Shown here piece by piece: positions 45,152 to 53,706 of a DNA stretch of 64,000 nt. The first letter of the stretch is position 1. Every line of letters starts with the position of its first letter. Source of the stretch: RCC1774 sp050330855 (GTDB lineage: Bacteria; Cyanobacteriota; Cyanobacteriia; Thermosynechococcales; Thermosynechococcaceae); the NCBI GenBank assembly GCA_050330855.1, contig JBHJNL010000070.1, forward strand, positions 1-64,000. The letters are read 5' to 3'. Under the pieces are notes generated by a model. It saw nothing but the letters and a program-made list of their open reading frames with translations. It was not told the DNA's origin and made no database searches. The position numbers were made by a program, and so were the translations under genes.

Positions 45152-45665
45152 TTAGTAGGCTCAGGCCACTGTTCTAAAGAAGATAAAGATTTAGACTCTC
45201 TCTGTAAGCAGTATTGCCTTGCAGAGGGGGTCAAGGAATCAGTATCACCAATATACTCATGGGTTGGGGCGTTCGTGTCATCTAAGCCTTTATATATCCA
45301 TCGCTATCGCTCTTCTTCTGACTGGAATTGAGGTATTCGGTACGACACCCTATCCAGAATAGGGACTCTTGCTGGCGTAGGAGAGTGTCTTTAGAAGAAC
45401 TTTCTGCAATGTTCTCAATTCGCCAACAGAATTATGTATTCGCAGGTGATACTGTGCCGCTACTACAGAACCTCTCCCCCAAGCCCTGGATACCCCCGAT
45501 CCATGACCGATAGGGTCTAAAGGTGTCGAGTTTACGACTGAAGTTGCCACTCACTGATCCAGGCACACCGCCGGGACATGCTTACTGGAGTGGGCCACGA
45601 TACGGAGTAAGACGGCAAGGAGACTTCGCTATACTCAAGGTGTTGAACATTACTAATCGTCAGCA
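45152..45665. other. 514-bp gap, no gene recognised
   Basis: Apart from the hairpin at 45200-45226, I see only short frames without ribosome-binding sites or recognisable products on either strand. Base composition is not unusual. It may be decayed DNA next to the toxin-antitoxin genes. Confidence 0.4.
45200..45226. terminator. Hairpin downstream of fasciclin gene
   Basis: CTCTGTAAG (45200-45208) pairs with CTTGCAGAG (45218-45226), 8 of 9 pairs plus one G-U, loop 9 bases. It begins 49 bases after the stop. It lacks a T-tract but is the only hairpin there. Confidence 0.35.
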
Positions 45666-46001
45666 ATGACGAATGTTTCTTTCTCCAAAAAGTTAGTAGA
45701 ACTTGGCGAGGTGACACCAGTCATTGTGACAATTGCTGTATTGAGACAAACGCCAACTGAGATAGCAGAAAGAACAGCGATAGAGTTCCAGGATGGGTTT
45801 GACGATTTAGATTATCTTGTTTTCTCAAGGCTGCAGTTACCCTCAGGCGAACCTACGAAACTTGTTTATCATCAGAATTCTCCTCAGCCAGGGACTGAAG
45901 TTTGTGTCGTCCCAGAGGAGCCAGATTCTGAAAGCGTGATTGTAGAGGTGATGCGGCAGCTTCAGCTATCCGCTTCTGAACTGTTGTGGATGCATCCGTA
46001 G
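45666..46001 (+). CDS. Hypothetical protein, 111 aa
   Basis: This soluble protein has a helical N-terminus (LRQTPTEIAERTAIEFQDG), a beta-like middle and an acidic C-terminal part (CVVPEEPDSESVIVEVMRQL). I do not recognise it. It lies 43 bp ahead of the composite antitoxin gene on the same strand and could be a third member of that module. Confidence 0.5.
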   Translation: MTNVSFSKKLVELGEVTPVIVTIAVLRQTPTEIAERTAIEFQDGFDDLDYLVFSRLQLPSGEPTKLVYHQNSPQPGTEVCVVPEEPDSESVIVEVMRQLQLSASELLWMHP

Positions 46002-46044
46002 GCGGTAGATATTCGATGTAGGTGTTAGGGAATAAAGTAAGACA

Positions 46045-46893
46045 ATGCATACTCTCTCAATTCAGCTTCCTGATGATGTCTTTACCACGCTGCATAAAGA
46101 TCCTGAAAAGCTCGCTCAGGAAATGCGAATTGCGGCTGTTGTGAAGTGGTATGAGCTTGGCGAAGTCTCGCAAGGTAAAGCGGCTGAAATCGCTGGACTA
46201 ACGCGATCAGGATTCATTGATGCCTTGGTCCGGTATAAAGTCTCGCCTTTCCAATGCACCGGAGAAGAACTGACAGAAGAACTTGAAAGCTTCGGAAATA
46301 GCAAAGCCTGTGTAGATTTTCTCGAAAGCATACAGCTAAAGACTGAAAGAAATAGAAAATCTTCAGCACTCATCAAACTGTCAAGAAAAGATCAGCTTTG
46401 TCTACTAATGTCTTTAATAAGGCAGTACCGCCGTTATAGAAAGAGCAAATATAGAAAATTTAAGCATAAGTCGAAAAGACCAGGGGAAGCCTTCCTAGAA
46501 GAGAGACAAGTCCTAGTGGATTATCTCAGCTTGTTCTCAACAGAAGCATTAAAATGCTATCTCATAGAAGATCTCTACTTTGTGATAGATATCCAAGTCC
46601 CTATACCACTTCTTTCACAGATTTACAGCCTCCTAAGCCTGCTCTTTAAATTTGATAAAACTTTGGAGAAAATTTTGATTGAGCAAGCTATCCTCATCAA
46701 GGAAGTCCAAAATCAGTCAAGCCGTTCTGCTGCGAACACTCGTCAAGTTAAGTCTGAGACTCAACAGCACCCTTGGATGGAGTTCTCAGGTATGTATCGA
46801 GATAATCCACTCTTTGAAGAGGTTTTAACAGAAATTGATAGATATCGAGAACAGCTCGATCATGAAGAAAACCAGTCTTCGATTCAAACGTAG
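46045..46893 (+). CDS. Composite antitoxin: UPF0175 DNA-binding part, basic insert, VapB-like tail
   Basis: Residues 1-85 are a UPF0175 antitoxin domain (VVKWYELGEVSQGKAAEIAG then LTRSGFIDALVRYKV). Residues 236-270 (HPWMEFSGMYRDNPLFEEVL) are the toxin-neutralising tail usually found in short VapB-like antitoxins paired with PIN toxins. Between them sits an insert of about 150 residues: first very basic (RRYRKSKYRKFKHKSKRPG), then hydrophobic and helical (LLSQIYSLLSLLFKFDKTLE). Stand-alone antitoxins of these types are about 80-100 residues. The PIN toxin gene starts 11 bp later. The insert matches nothing I know. Confidence 0.75.
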   Translation: MHTLSIQLPDDVFTTLHKDPEKLAQEMRIAAVVKWYELGEVSQGKAAEIAGLTRSGFIDALVRYKVSPFQCTGEELTEELESFGNSKACVDFLESIQLKTERNRKSSALIKLSRKDQLCLLMSLIRQYRRYRKSKYRKFKHKSKRPGEAFLEERQVLVDYLSLFSTEALKCYLIEDLYFVIDIQVPIPLLSQIYSLLSLLFKFDKTLEKILIEQAILIKEVQNQSSRSAANTRQVKSETQQHPWMEFSGMYRDNPLFEEVLTEIDRYREQLDHEENQSSIQT

Positions 46894-46904
46894 GTTTAAT
46901 AACC

Positions 46905-47345
46905 TTGTGGATTCTTGACACTGATCACATCTCTCTTTTTCAAAGGGGGCATCCTTCTGTGAACCAGCATGTCAGCACTGTGGGGTTTGAGAACCTGACC
47001 GTGACAGTTGTGACGCTTGAAGAACAAATTCGGGGGTGGCTAAACTTGATCCGTCGCGAGTCGGGTTCCGAAAAGGTTATTTGGGCTTATTCAGGACTTG
47101 AAGATGCCGTACTGTTCTTTAACCGCATTGAGGTGCTTTCGTTTAGTGAAGTTGCATGCAGCATTTACAGCAACTTGAGACAGAAGAAGGTTAGAGTTGG
47201 CACCCAGGATTTACGTATCGCTTCAATCACACTATCCGTAAATGGCACGTTGGTAACCCGTAACCGTCGAGACTTTGAGAAAATACAAGGACTGAGGTTT
47301 GACGATTGGACAGTTGGAGAACCAATCCAAAGCAACAACTCCTAA
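46905..47345 (+). CDS. VapC-type PIN-domain toxin
   Basis: PIN-domain acidic residues are present: MWILDTDHIS (Asp-5), TLEEQIRG (Glu), VGTQDLRIASI (Asp) and TRNRRDFEKI near the end. It is an RNA-cleaving toxin in the VapC family. The start is TTG at 46905, with AGGT overlapping the antitoxin stop as ribosome-binding site, so translation is coupled to the antitoxin. Its stop overlaps the stop of the convergent ChlH gene by 3 bases (47342-47345). Confidence 0.85.
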   Translation: MWILDTDHISLFQRGHPSVNQHVSTVGFENLTVTVVTLEEQIRGWLNLIRRESGSEKVIWAYSGLEDAVLFFNRIEVLSFSEVACSIYSNLRQKKVRVGTQDLRIASITLSVNGTLVTRNRRDFEKIQGLRFDDWTVGEPIQSNNS

Positions 47346-50300
47346 ACTTTGACGCCTTCTAGTTTTTCATCCGTTTGCTCATACAAAGCCCGGAGTTGCT
47401 CCAGCTTTTCTTCATCAGGCTCCCAAAAGCCGCGACCGTTGGCCTCTAGCATTCGCCCAACAATGTTGCGGAAGGCTTCAGGGTTCGCCTCACGCAGCTT
47501 ATTCGCCATCTCAGCATCTAGGGCGTAGGTCTCAGCCGCTTGGTCATACACCCAATTCTCTTTGAAATCAGTGGTGCCGCCCCAGCCAATTAAAGCCGTC
47601 ATCCGCTGTGAGATTTCGTAGGCTCCCCCTGAGCCTTGCTCTGCCATTGCATCAGCCCACTTGGGGTTGAGGAGCTTGGTGCGATACTCCATGCGTAGGA
47701 GTGACTCTAATTTGCGAGGGGTGGTGTCTTTAGAGAAGCTTTCGACAAAGTTAGCGTTCACTTTCTTGCCCCGCTGCTGTTCAGCCGCTCGCTTCAGGCC
47801 ACCTGTGTTCGCATAGTACTCTTGAATATCGGTGAGGCCGTACTCGACAGAGTCGATCTCTTGGATGATATCTGAGGTGCTTTTGAGCAGCGTTTGCAAA
47901 ATTTCGGGGCGGGCTTGGCCTTTGTCTTGCCGACCGTAGCTGAAGGAGTTGCGATCGCGCCATGTCTCCCCCAATTCTTCTCCCGTCTCCCAACTCGAAT
48001 CGGTGACCCGATCGTTCACGAGTGAGCCAAAATCTCCAGAGGGGTTAGAGAATAACCGAGCTGAAGAATTCTCGATGCCCTTGGCCTCCAGCTCTAGAGC
48101 ATGTTTGCGAATGTAGTTTTGTGCCTTCTGCTCATCGGCAGCAGCGGCTCGCTGAAACAGATCGTCGAGTAGCTCAATAATATTGACAAAGCTATCCCTA
48201 AAAATCCCAGACAGGTTACCGAGGACATCAATGCGAGGATGATCGAGTTCATCTAAGGGAATCAGCTCATACCTCACAATCCGGCCTGTTCCTTCCTTCA
48301 CAGGCCGAGCGCCGACTAGCTCTAGCAAAATGCCGAGGGATTCTCCTCGGGTCTTGATAGCATCTAATCCCCACAGCATCACCGCCACGGTTTCAGGATA
48401 GTGGCCGTTTTCTTCTAAGCTTTGGGCAATAATTTTTTTCGCTATTTCTCGACCTCGTTCATAGGCCGCTGGCGACGGCATCCGGTAGGGATCGAGGGCA
48501 TGGATGTTGCGGCCTGTGGGCAAGACACCAGGACCATCTCTGAGCAAATCTCCGCCCGGAGCTGGGGGAATATATTCACCATTAAGTCCCCGCAATAGAT
48601 TGGTGAGTTCGTCGCCGGTTTGGGCCAAGAGAGAGCGAATCTCGATCGCTTCTTCAAGTTTGGGAGTGCTGCCGTTGAGCTGGAATGTTTCGTAGAGCTG
48701 GTCTGCTGGGGTGCCTTGGGAGATGGATGCGATCGCATCCCCCGGCAACTCTTCCCCAAAATAAGCGCTGAGATAGCTCTCTAACTGGTCAGCATTGGGC
48801 GACTGGCCCAACACATGCAATCCCGAAGAAAATAGCCGCGTCTCCAGCTCTTGCAAATAGGCGTAGAGCTTCACTAGATAGTGATTGAATGCATCGGCAC
48901 TAAATAGATTGGCATTCTCAGAACTAAACGCAATTCCCAGCTTCTTTGCCTCTTCCAGGGGACAATCTGCATCCACGCCTGAATCCACAATCTTTTTGCA
49001 AATGGCTTCCTTGAGCGCATAGTTCTTCTCAGGATCTTCTCGGTACTCTTGAATTAGCTCTCGCAGTGCCGCTAGTTCTTTATATAACTCCGCTCGACCG
49101 TAGGGCGGCACATTGTGCGACACCAGCACCCCATAACCACGTCGCTTTGCCAGCATCGACTCCGACGGATTATTGGCGGCATAAACATACAGGTGCGGAA
49201 TCTCTCCCAACAACACATCCGGCCAGGAATATCCGGTATTGCCCAGCGGTGAACCGGGTAGCCATTCCACCGTGCCGTGCATCCCAAAATGAATCATGGC
49301 ATCCGCCCGAAACTCATTCTGGAGCCATTTATAAAAGGCTGCATACTGCGGGTGAGGCGTCATATCACGCTCAAACATGAGCCGCATCGGGTCGCCTGAG
49401 ATGCCTAGGGGCGGCTGGACGCCAATCCAGATATTGCCGAGCTGTACTCCGCCCAGCAAAAACTCATCGCCTAGGGTTTTGATGCCGCTGCTGGTGAGGG
49501 AATTCCATTGTTTTTCAATGCGCTTAGTGAGCAGATAGCCCAGCCATTTTTCAAGCTGATGAGCCTTGACCTTGGTTTGCTGACCTGAGGTGGTGGATGC
49601 GATCGCATCTGCATCCGCTGCCCGCACCTGATCAATCAGCGTTTCGCCATCTTTTGGCAAATCCCCCACTGTGTAGCCCTGATCTTTGAGAGATTGAAGC
49701 AGCTTCAGCAAAGATTTCGGAACATTCAGCAACGCCGCCGTTCCAGTCGCCCCATATCCCGGCGGAAACCCATAGAGCATAATCGCCAATTTCCGTTCTG
49801 CCGTCGGCGTTTGACGCAGCGCAATCCACCGCTTCAGTCGGCCCGTGAGTCGATCCACTCGTTCTGGCACCAAATAGATATCATTACCGACTAGCCCACC
49901 TAAAGGAATCGTATCGATCGCACCGTCCAGCTCTGGCAGCGCATAGAGAACAACACTCTGTAAACCGCCAATACCCTGTCGAGTCCAGGAATGAATATCT
50001 TGAATCAACAGCGGAGCCGCCACTAAATAAGGAATATTCTTAGCGGTCAAAATTGTCTTCGCCACCTCTACCTGGCGTCCGGCCTCCATTGAACCGGCAG
50101 GGCCACCCACGAGCGGAAAGCCAATGGTGGACACAATGGCATCTACACAGGCCGCTTGATCCGAGAGCGACTTAATGACTCGATTGTCCTGCTGACGCTG
50201 CTCTTGTTCATAGGTAGTGGTCAATAAATCTCGAACGGCAACATGTCCTTCAACCCCATTAATAAAGATAGGCAGCGGGATTAAGCCTGCCGATTCAAAC

Positions 50301-51094
50301 TTACGAACCAGTTGGGGGATGTAGGGCTGCTGGGTAATCACGTGTTTACGGTAGAGCAGAATCCCCACCACAGGCGACTGAGCAGAGAGCGCTTCGGGAG
50401 CCGTACTGAGCTGACACCGCTGTTGACGGAACCACTGCAAATATTCCAATGGGGATTCAAAATAGCCCTCATAGTCTGGATGCAGAAGACCCAGATTGGG
50501 CGTCTCTTGGGGCGCTGGAATCTCGCCAATCTCCAGGCTCAAATACTTTTCTGCAAGGGTCCAGCACATCGCGGCGACGTTCTCGGAGCCGCCGGCATTC
50601 CAGTAGCCGTAGATGATCAGCCAGTTTCGCAGATCTTGAACTTTCTTGACGGGCACATACTTTAAAAGCTTGGGTCCGGCTTTCAGAAAGCTAAGATAGC
50701 CAGCTAGCTTATCTTCTTCTTTGCCGCTGCTGAATTTGCTCAGGATAAATTTGACGGGCTTGGGCATGCCCTTGGGCTGATCGCCGATCGCAAACTTGCC
50801 GATCTGGGTCAGGCTCATCAGCTCTAGGGCAGATTCAAACACAAGGCGAATGGGAATGTGCTGGACTCTCTCCCTGAGCCAAAGCACCTGATCGTAGTCA
50901 AACAGCAGGCTACCGAAAAAGACGTCGGCACCCTTGAGGGTTTGAGTGATGCGGTCAGGGTCTGTGGTGATATCGCGATCGCTGAACACACAAATTTCGA
51001 GGTCTGGACATCTTGCCTGGGCTAGCTCAGCAGCTTGACAGTAGAGATCTTTATTAAAGGATTCAAATCCAGCAATGAGAACAATGCGCGCCAT
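47342..51094 (-). CDS. chlH: Magnesium chelatase subunit H paralogue (ChlH/BchH)
   Basis: The 1250-residue CobN/BchH-family protein has the core segments HGTVEWLPGSPLGNTGYSW, PHLYVYAANNPSESMLAKRR and GRNIHALDPYRMPSPAAYER, and a C-terminal part with WGGTTDFKENWVYD. It binds protoporphyrin IX and, with ChlI/ChlD, inserts Mg2+. It is shorter than the usual cyanobacterial ChlH (about 1330), and its N-terminus (MARIVLIAGFESFNKDLYCQ) resembles BchH. It is therefore likely the second ChlH copy that many cyanobacteria carry. CobN is less likely because the start lacks CobN features. Confidence 0.85.
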   Translation of the reverse strand: MARIVLIAGFESFNKDLYCQAAELAQARCPDLEICVFSDRDITTDPDRITQTLKGADVFFGSLLFDYDQVLWLRERVQHIPIRLVFESALELMSLTQIGKFAIGDQPKGMPKPVKFILSKFSSGKEEDKLAGYLSFLKAGPKLLKYVPVKKVQDLRNWLIIYGYWNAGGSENVAAMCWTLAEKYLSLEIGEIPAPQETPNLGLLHPDYEGYFESPLEYLQWFRQQRCQLSTAPEALSAQSPVVGILLYRKHVITQQPYIPQLVRKFESAGLIPLPIFINGVEGHVAVRDLLTTTYEQEQRQQDNRVIKSLSDQAACVDAIVSTIGFPLVGGPAGSMEAGRQVEVAKTILTAKNIPYLVAAPLLIQDIHSWTRQGIGGLQSVVLYALPELDGAIDTIPLGGLVGNDIYLVPERVDRLTGRLKRWIALRQTPTAERKLAIMLYGFPPGYGATGTAALLNVPKSLLKLLQSLKDQGYTVGDLPKDGETLIDQVRAADADAIASTTSGQQTKVKAHQLEKWLGYLLTKRIEKQWNSLTSSGIKTLGDEFLLGGVQLGNIWIGVQPPLGISGDPMRLMFERDMTPHPQYAAFYKWLQNEFRADAMIHFGMHGTVEWLPGSPLGNTGYSWPDVLLGEIPHLYVYAANNPSESMLAKRRGYGVLVSHNVPPYGRAELYKELAALRELIQEYREDPEKNYALKEAICKKIVDSGVDADCPLEEAKKLGIAFSSENANLFSADAFNHYLVKLYAYLQELETRLFSSGLHVLGQSPNADQLESYLSAYFGEELPGDAIASISQGTPADQLYETFQLNGSTPKLEEAIEIRSLLAQTGDELTNLLRGLNGEYIPPAPGGDLLRDGPGVLPTGRNIHALDPYRMPSPAAYERGREIAKKIIAQSLEENGHYPETVAVMLWGLDAIKTRGESLGILLELVGARPVKEGTGRIVRYELIPLDELDHPRIDVLGNLSGIFRDSFVNIIELLDDLFQRAAAADEQKAQNYIRKHALELEAKGIENSSARLFSNPSGDFGSLVNDRVTDSSWETGEELGETWRDRNSFSYGRQDKGQARPEILQTLLKSTSDIIQEIDSVEYGLTDIQEYYANTGGLKRAAEQQRGKKVNANFVESFSKDTTPRKLESLLRMEYRTKLLNPKWADAMAEQGSGGAYEISQRMTALIGWGGTTDFKENWVYDQAAETYALDAEMANKLREANPEAFRNIVGRMLEANGRGFWEPDEEKLEQLRALYEQTDEKLEGVKV

Positions 51095-51172
51095 ACCTTT
51101 AGCCAGAAACAGATGATCTAGATAGATCTTAATGTTTTTTAACAGATGGCGTCATCCCCTAGCCCTAACCGT

Positions 51173-52072
51173 CTAGAGATCTACTGTGGCTGGCACCCTC
51201 AGACTTTGAGTGCTTTGCTCCTTAGCTTGCGTCAGTAAATCGATGTCAGTCGGTACTCTAAGCTTTGATGCTAAACCGATAGATTCAAGTACCTTAATGA
51301 AGCTAAACGTAGGATCTAGAAGAGGGATAACCTGCCCATCACGAACCGTGAAGCCATGACGACTCGAGGCCTGAAAGGCATGGTGAAGATTATGCCAGCC
51401 TTCACCCAAGGTCAAAAATGCCACAAACCGATTATTCCGACTCTGGTCATCGGTCATGAACGGCTGCTCACCGAAGAGATGACTTAGAGAATTGACGGTT
51501 TGCACCCCGTGAAACAGCAGGGTCGTACTGAGAAAAAAAGCACCGAGGTATTCAAGACCGCCAATGAAATAAGAGAGCGCCCCTAGGGCAACTAAAGGGA
51601 CGAAGTGGAGGCGATCAATCACTTTTAACACCAGATCGCGCTCAACATCTGTCGGTAGCTGAGTCGGAAAGGAGCGGCGGGACAACAGCCAACCAGCCTG
51701 AGACCAGCAAAATCCTTTGAAGCCTTGAGCCGGAAGATAGGGGGAATGGGGATCAAGGTCTTGATCTGTATTTTGATGATGGGTCAAGTGGTGTGCTTTC
51801 CACCAGCTTGGCCCCATCTGTCCTGCTGACGCAGCAATAAAGCTGCCCACCCATAGCACTGGAGCTGGCGCTCGATAGGCTTTGTGGGTTAACAAACGGT
51901 GATAAATGCCGGTCGTTGCCAACATGCGAATCAGATACAGCCCGACAATCCAGGCGAGGGACCCCCATGATAGGCCGGTTATAAGAACAAGGAGTGCTCC
52001 AAGGTGACAGATAATCATCTGCACAGGACCCACTAGATAAGACATAAACGTGAGTTGAGAATACGGCCTCAT
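51173..52072 (-). CDS. Acyl-lipid/acyl-CoA desaturase (delta-9 type)
   Basis: Three histidine boxes are visible: HRLLTH at 58-63, HHLTHH at 94-99 and HNLHH near 228, with hydrophobic helices around them. The arrangement and 299-residue length match cyanobacterial delta-9-type desaturases (DesC relatives), though the second box (KAHHLTHHQNTD) differs from the common HRRHH form. It introduces a double bond into membrane fatty acids using ferredoxin. The extended C-terminus after the third box is poorly conserved. Confidence 0.88.
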   Translation of the reverse strand: MRPYSQLTFMSYLVGPVQMIICHLGALLVLITGLSWGSLAWIVGLYLIRMLATTGIYHRLLTHKAYRAPAPVLWVGSFIAASAGQMGPSWWKAHHLTHHQNTDQDLDPHSPYLPAQGFKGFCWSQAGWLLSRRSFPTQLPTDVERDLVLKVIDRLHFVPLVALGALSYFIGGLEYLGAFFLSTTLLFHGVQTVNSLSHLFGEQPFMTDDQSRNNRFVAFLTLGEGWHNLHHAFQASSRHGFTVRDGQVIPLLDPTFSFIKVLESIGLASKLRVPTDIDLLTQAKEQSTQSLRVPATVDL

Positions 52073-52310
52073 TGTTCTCCCATTGTTTTGAGTAAGTGGT
52101 TAAGTTAGCTGTTTAACGACTTAAGTTGCGTAAAATCATTCTTCACAGCTAGGGTGTTGAGAAAACGATGCAGCCATTACGTCAGCGTAAAGCACCAATG
52201 GCGGTGTTGCCACGTTTGCGACAGGGAGTTTGCTGGGGAGTGGCCAGAGAAGCTATAGGCTCAGAGGCTCGTGGGGGCCGAGTCTAAAGAAAAAGTGCGA
52301 TCGCATCTGA

Positions 52311-52679
52311 CTAAGGAGGCTCATACAAAAGTGATAGCTCGTTGGAGAGGATTGCCAGCCGCTTGTCCCGCGTCCATAGTTTTACCCCATCAGCCAGCAA
52401 GACCGAACCCACCAGGTGCACGTCAATATAGCCAATCCCGCGTCCCATCAATGAGCAGTTTTCTATCAATGCCAACACTTCTCCATTCCTGGCGTGGGGC
52501 ACAGATGGCAGATTCCCTAACAACGCTAAAATCTCTTTCCGATTCTGGAGATTGCCACAGGCGAGTTCACCGATAATGAACGGATGCATTAGAGCATCTT
52601 CATTATTCAGCAGGTCGACAAGATACGGTTCACCTGTCCGAAAATGATCGATCCAGACTGACGTATCAACAAGAATCAT
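52311..52679 (-). CDS. vapC: VapC-type PIN-domain toxin
   Basis: The PIN motifs are MILVDTSVWIDHF (Asp-5), FIIGELACG (Glu about 38), GYIDVHLVG (Asp about 85) and TRDKRL (Asp about 103). It is the ribonuclease toxin of a type II module. Its ATG overlaps the antitoxin stop by 4 bp (52676-52679), giving coupled translation. Confidence 0.92.
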   Translation of the reverse strand: MILVDTSVWIDHFRTGEPYLVDLLNNEDALMHPFIIGELACGNLQNRKEILALLGNLPSVPHARNGEVLALIENCSLMGRGIGYIDVHLVGSVLLADGVKLWTRDKRLAILSNELSLLYEPP

Positions 52680-52867
52680 TGAGATTGACGGCGGGGGATC
52701 GATTGTAGTTGCGGCTCACTGCCCCCAAGTCTCGCCAATCGCCTTGCGCTTTCTCTTTCAATCAACGCAACTAGACCCGCCCGCACTAATGCTGTTTTTT
52801 CAGCGACGCCAGTAATCCGCTGAGCTTCAGACAGTAGCTCATCATCAATATTTAACGTTGTTCGCAT
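52676..52867 (-). CDS. vapB: VapB-type antitoxin
   Basis: The protein has 63 residues with a ribbon-helix-helix start (MRTTLNIDDELLSEAQRITG) and a short Arg-rich tail, as in VapB antitoxins. It neutralises the downstream PIN toxin and probably represses its own promoter at the inverted repeats just upstream (52896-52921). Confidence 0.9.
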   Translation of the reverse strand: MRTTLNIDDELLSEAQRITGVAEKTALVRAGLVALIERESARRLARLGGSEPQLQSIPRRQSQ

Positions 52868-52895
52868 CGCAGCTTATTCATAACTTGACTTCGGT

Positions 52896-52921
52896 TGCAT
52901 ATATTATGCATCACTTGATGC
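52896..52921. promoter_or_regulatory. Adjacent inverted repeats, candidate vapBC operator
   Basis: TGCATA-TAT-TATGCA (52896-52910) overlaps GCATCA-CT-TGATGC (52908-52921), both with perfect 6-bp arms. They lie 29-54 bases upstream of vapB. TTGATGC recurs once more just beyond. Such paired palindromes are typical of RHH antitoxin operators, and the AT-rich centre could be the -10 region. Confidence 0.5.
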
Positions 52922-53022
52922 TGTATTTGATGCTTGTGCAGATGATGAAAATGACAGTTATTTTAGTGACCCTCGCTGACTTCAGGGCGATCGCGCAATC
53001 GCACGAGCTATTCTTACCACGT

Positions 53023-53280
53023 CTATTTGTACACATCCCCACGTGGTCCTATCTGAGTAATCACAAATCGCTGGCTATCCTCATCGACTCTAAACAGCAC
53101 CCTATATCTACCCACTCTTAGACGCAGCTCTGGACGCCCTTTCATAGGCTTAACATCCGCTGACTTAGGATCGACTACGAGCTGATCGAGTGCATCCACA
53201 ATCCGCTTTTGGACTGCCTTGGGTGCCCGTTTCAGATAGCGAACGGCAGGCTTGAGGACAATATAACTCCAATCATTCAA
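53023..53280 (-). CDS. RelE/ParE-family toxin
   Basis: This 85-residue protein has the RelE fold pattern: AVRYLKRAPKAVQKRIVDAL helices, then KPMKGRPELRLRVGRYRVLF and a final strand FVITQIGPRGDVY. RelE toxins cleave mRNA or block gyrase, depending on subfamily. The partner gene is 4 bp upstream. Confidence 0.88.
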   Translation of the reverse strand: MNDWSYIVLKPAVRYLKRAPKAVQKRIVDALDQLVVDPKSADVKPMKGRPELRLRVGRYRVLFRVDEDSQRFVITQIGPRGDVYK

Positions 53281-53284
53281 GAGA

Positions 53285-53617
53285 TTAGCTGAACAACTCT
53301 GCTTTCAGCGCTTCGGCAGACAACCCTAAATCATCACCGTTGAGATAGGACTGCCAAGCCGAGTCACTCTCTGCTAGCTCTTCAGAGGTAAAATTCTCCT
53401 CACTAGGAGCCAAAATCATTAACTCACCTCGACCAAGCTTTTCTAGCAATTCAGAGACGCCTGAGCAATGGTGAGTGGAAGCAATGTCATGCGTTCCCTC
53501 CCAACCTGTCTGGGTAACCGTCAAGTACCGCCGCTTCTTCTCTTCACCAAAGGCGAAGGGACGACCTTCACGGTTCAGATTCTCTAACGAGTTTGGGTGG
53601 ATTTTTCGCTTCGACAT
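53285..53617 (-). CDS. Antitoxin partner of the RelE-type toxin
   Basis: I start this gene at ATG 53617 (MSKRKIHPNSLENL), giving 110 residues. The frame itself is open far upstream to 53947, but that extension reads antisense through the vanY coding region and is unlikely to be real. The N-terminal part includes KKRRYLTVTQTGWEGTHDIA and LLEKLGRGELMIL. The tail SAWQSYLNGDDLGLSAEALK is of the kind that wraps RelE toxins. No ideal ribosome-binding site is seen. Confidence 0.7.
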   Translation of the reverse strand: MSKRKIHPNSLENLNREGRPFAFGEEKKRRYLTVTQTGWEGTHDIASTHHCSGVSELLEKLGRGELMILAPSEENFTSEELAESDSAWQSYLNGDDLGLSAEALKAELFS

Positions 53618-53706
53618 GTCACACAACTTGCTCATCCTTTCTAAACTACAGCATTTATCAATACCATGCCGCATCATAAAGATTTTCAACATCATGCGCT
53701 GATTTT

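Noticed and set aside
45328..45717. Short frames on both strands in the gap after the fasciclin gene
   Set aside because: None has a ribosome-binding site, conserved-looking composition or a domain, and they overlap each other in opposite directions.
52168..52287. 39-codon plus-strand frame beginning ATGCAGCCATTACG upstream of the vapC end
   Set aside because: No ribosome-binding site, no hydrophobic or conserved pattern, and no partner; treated as chance.
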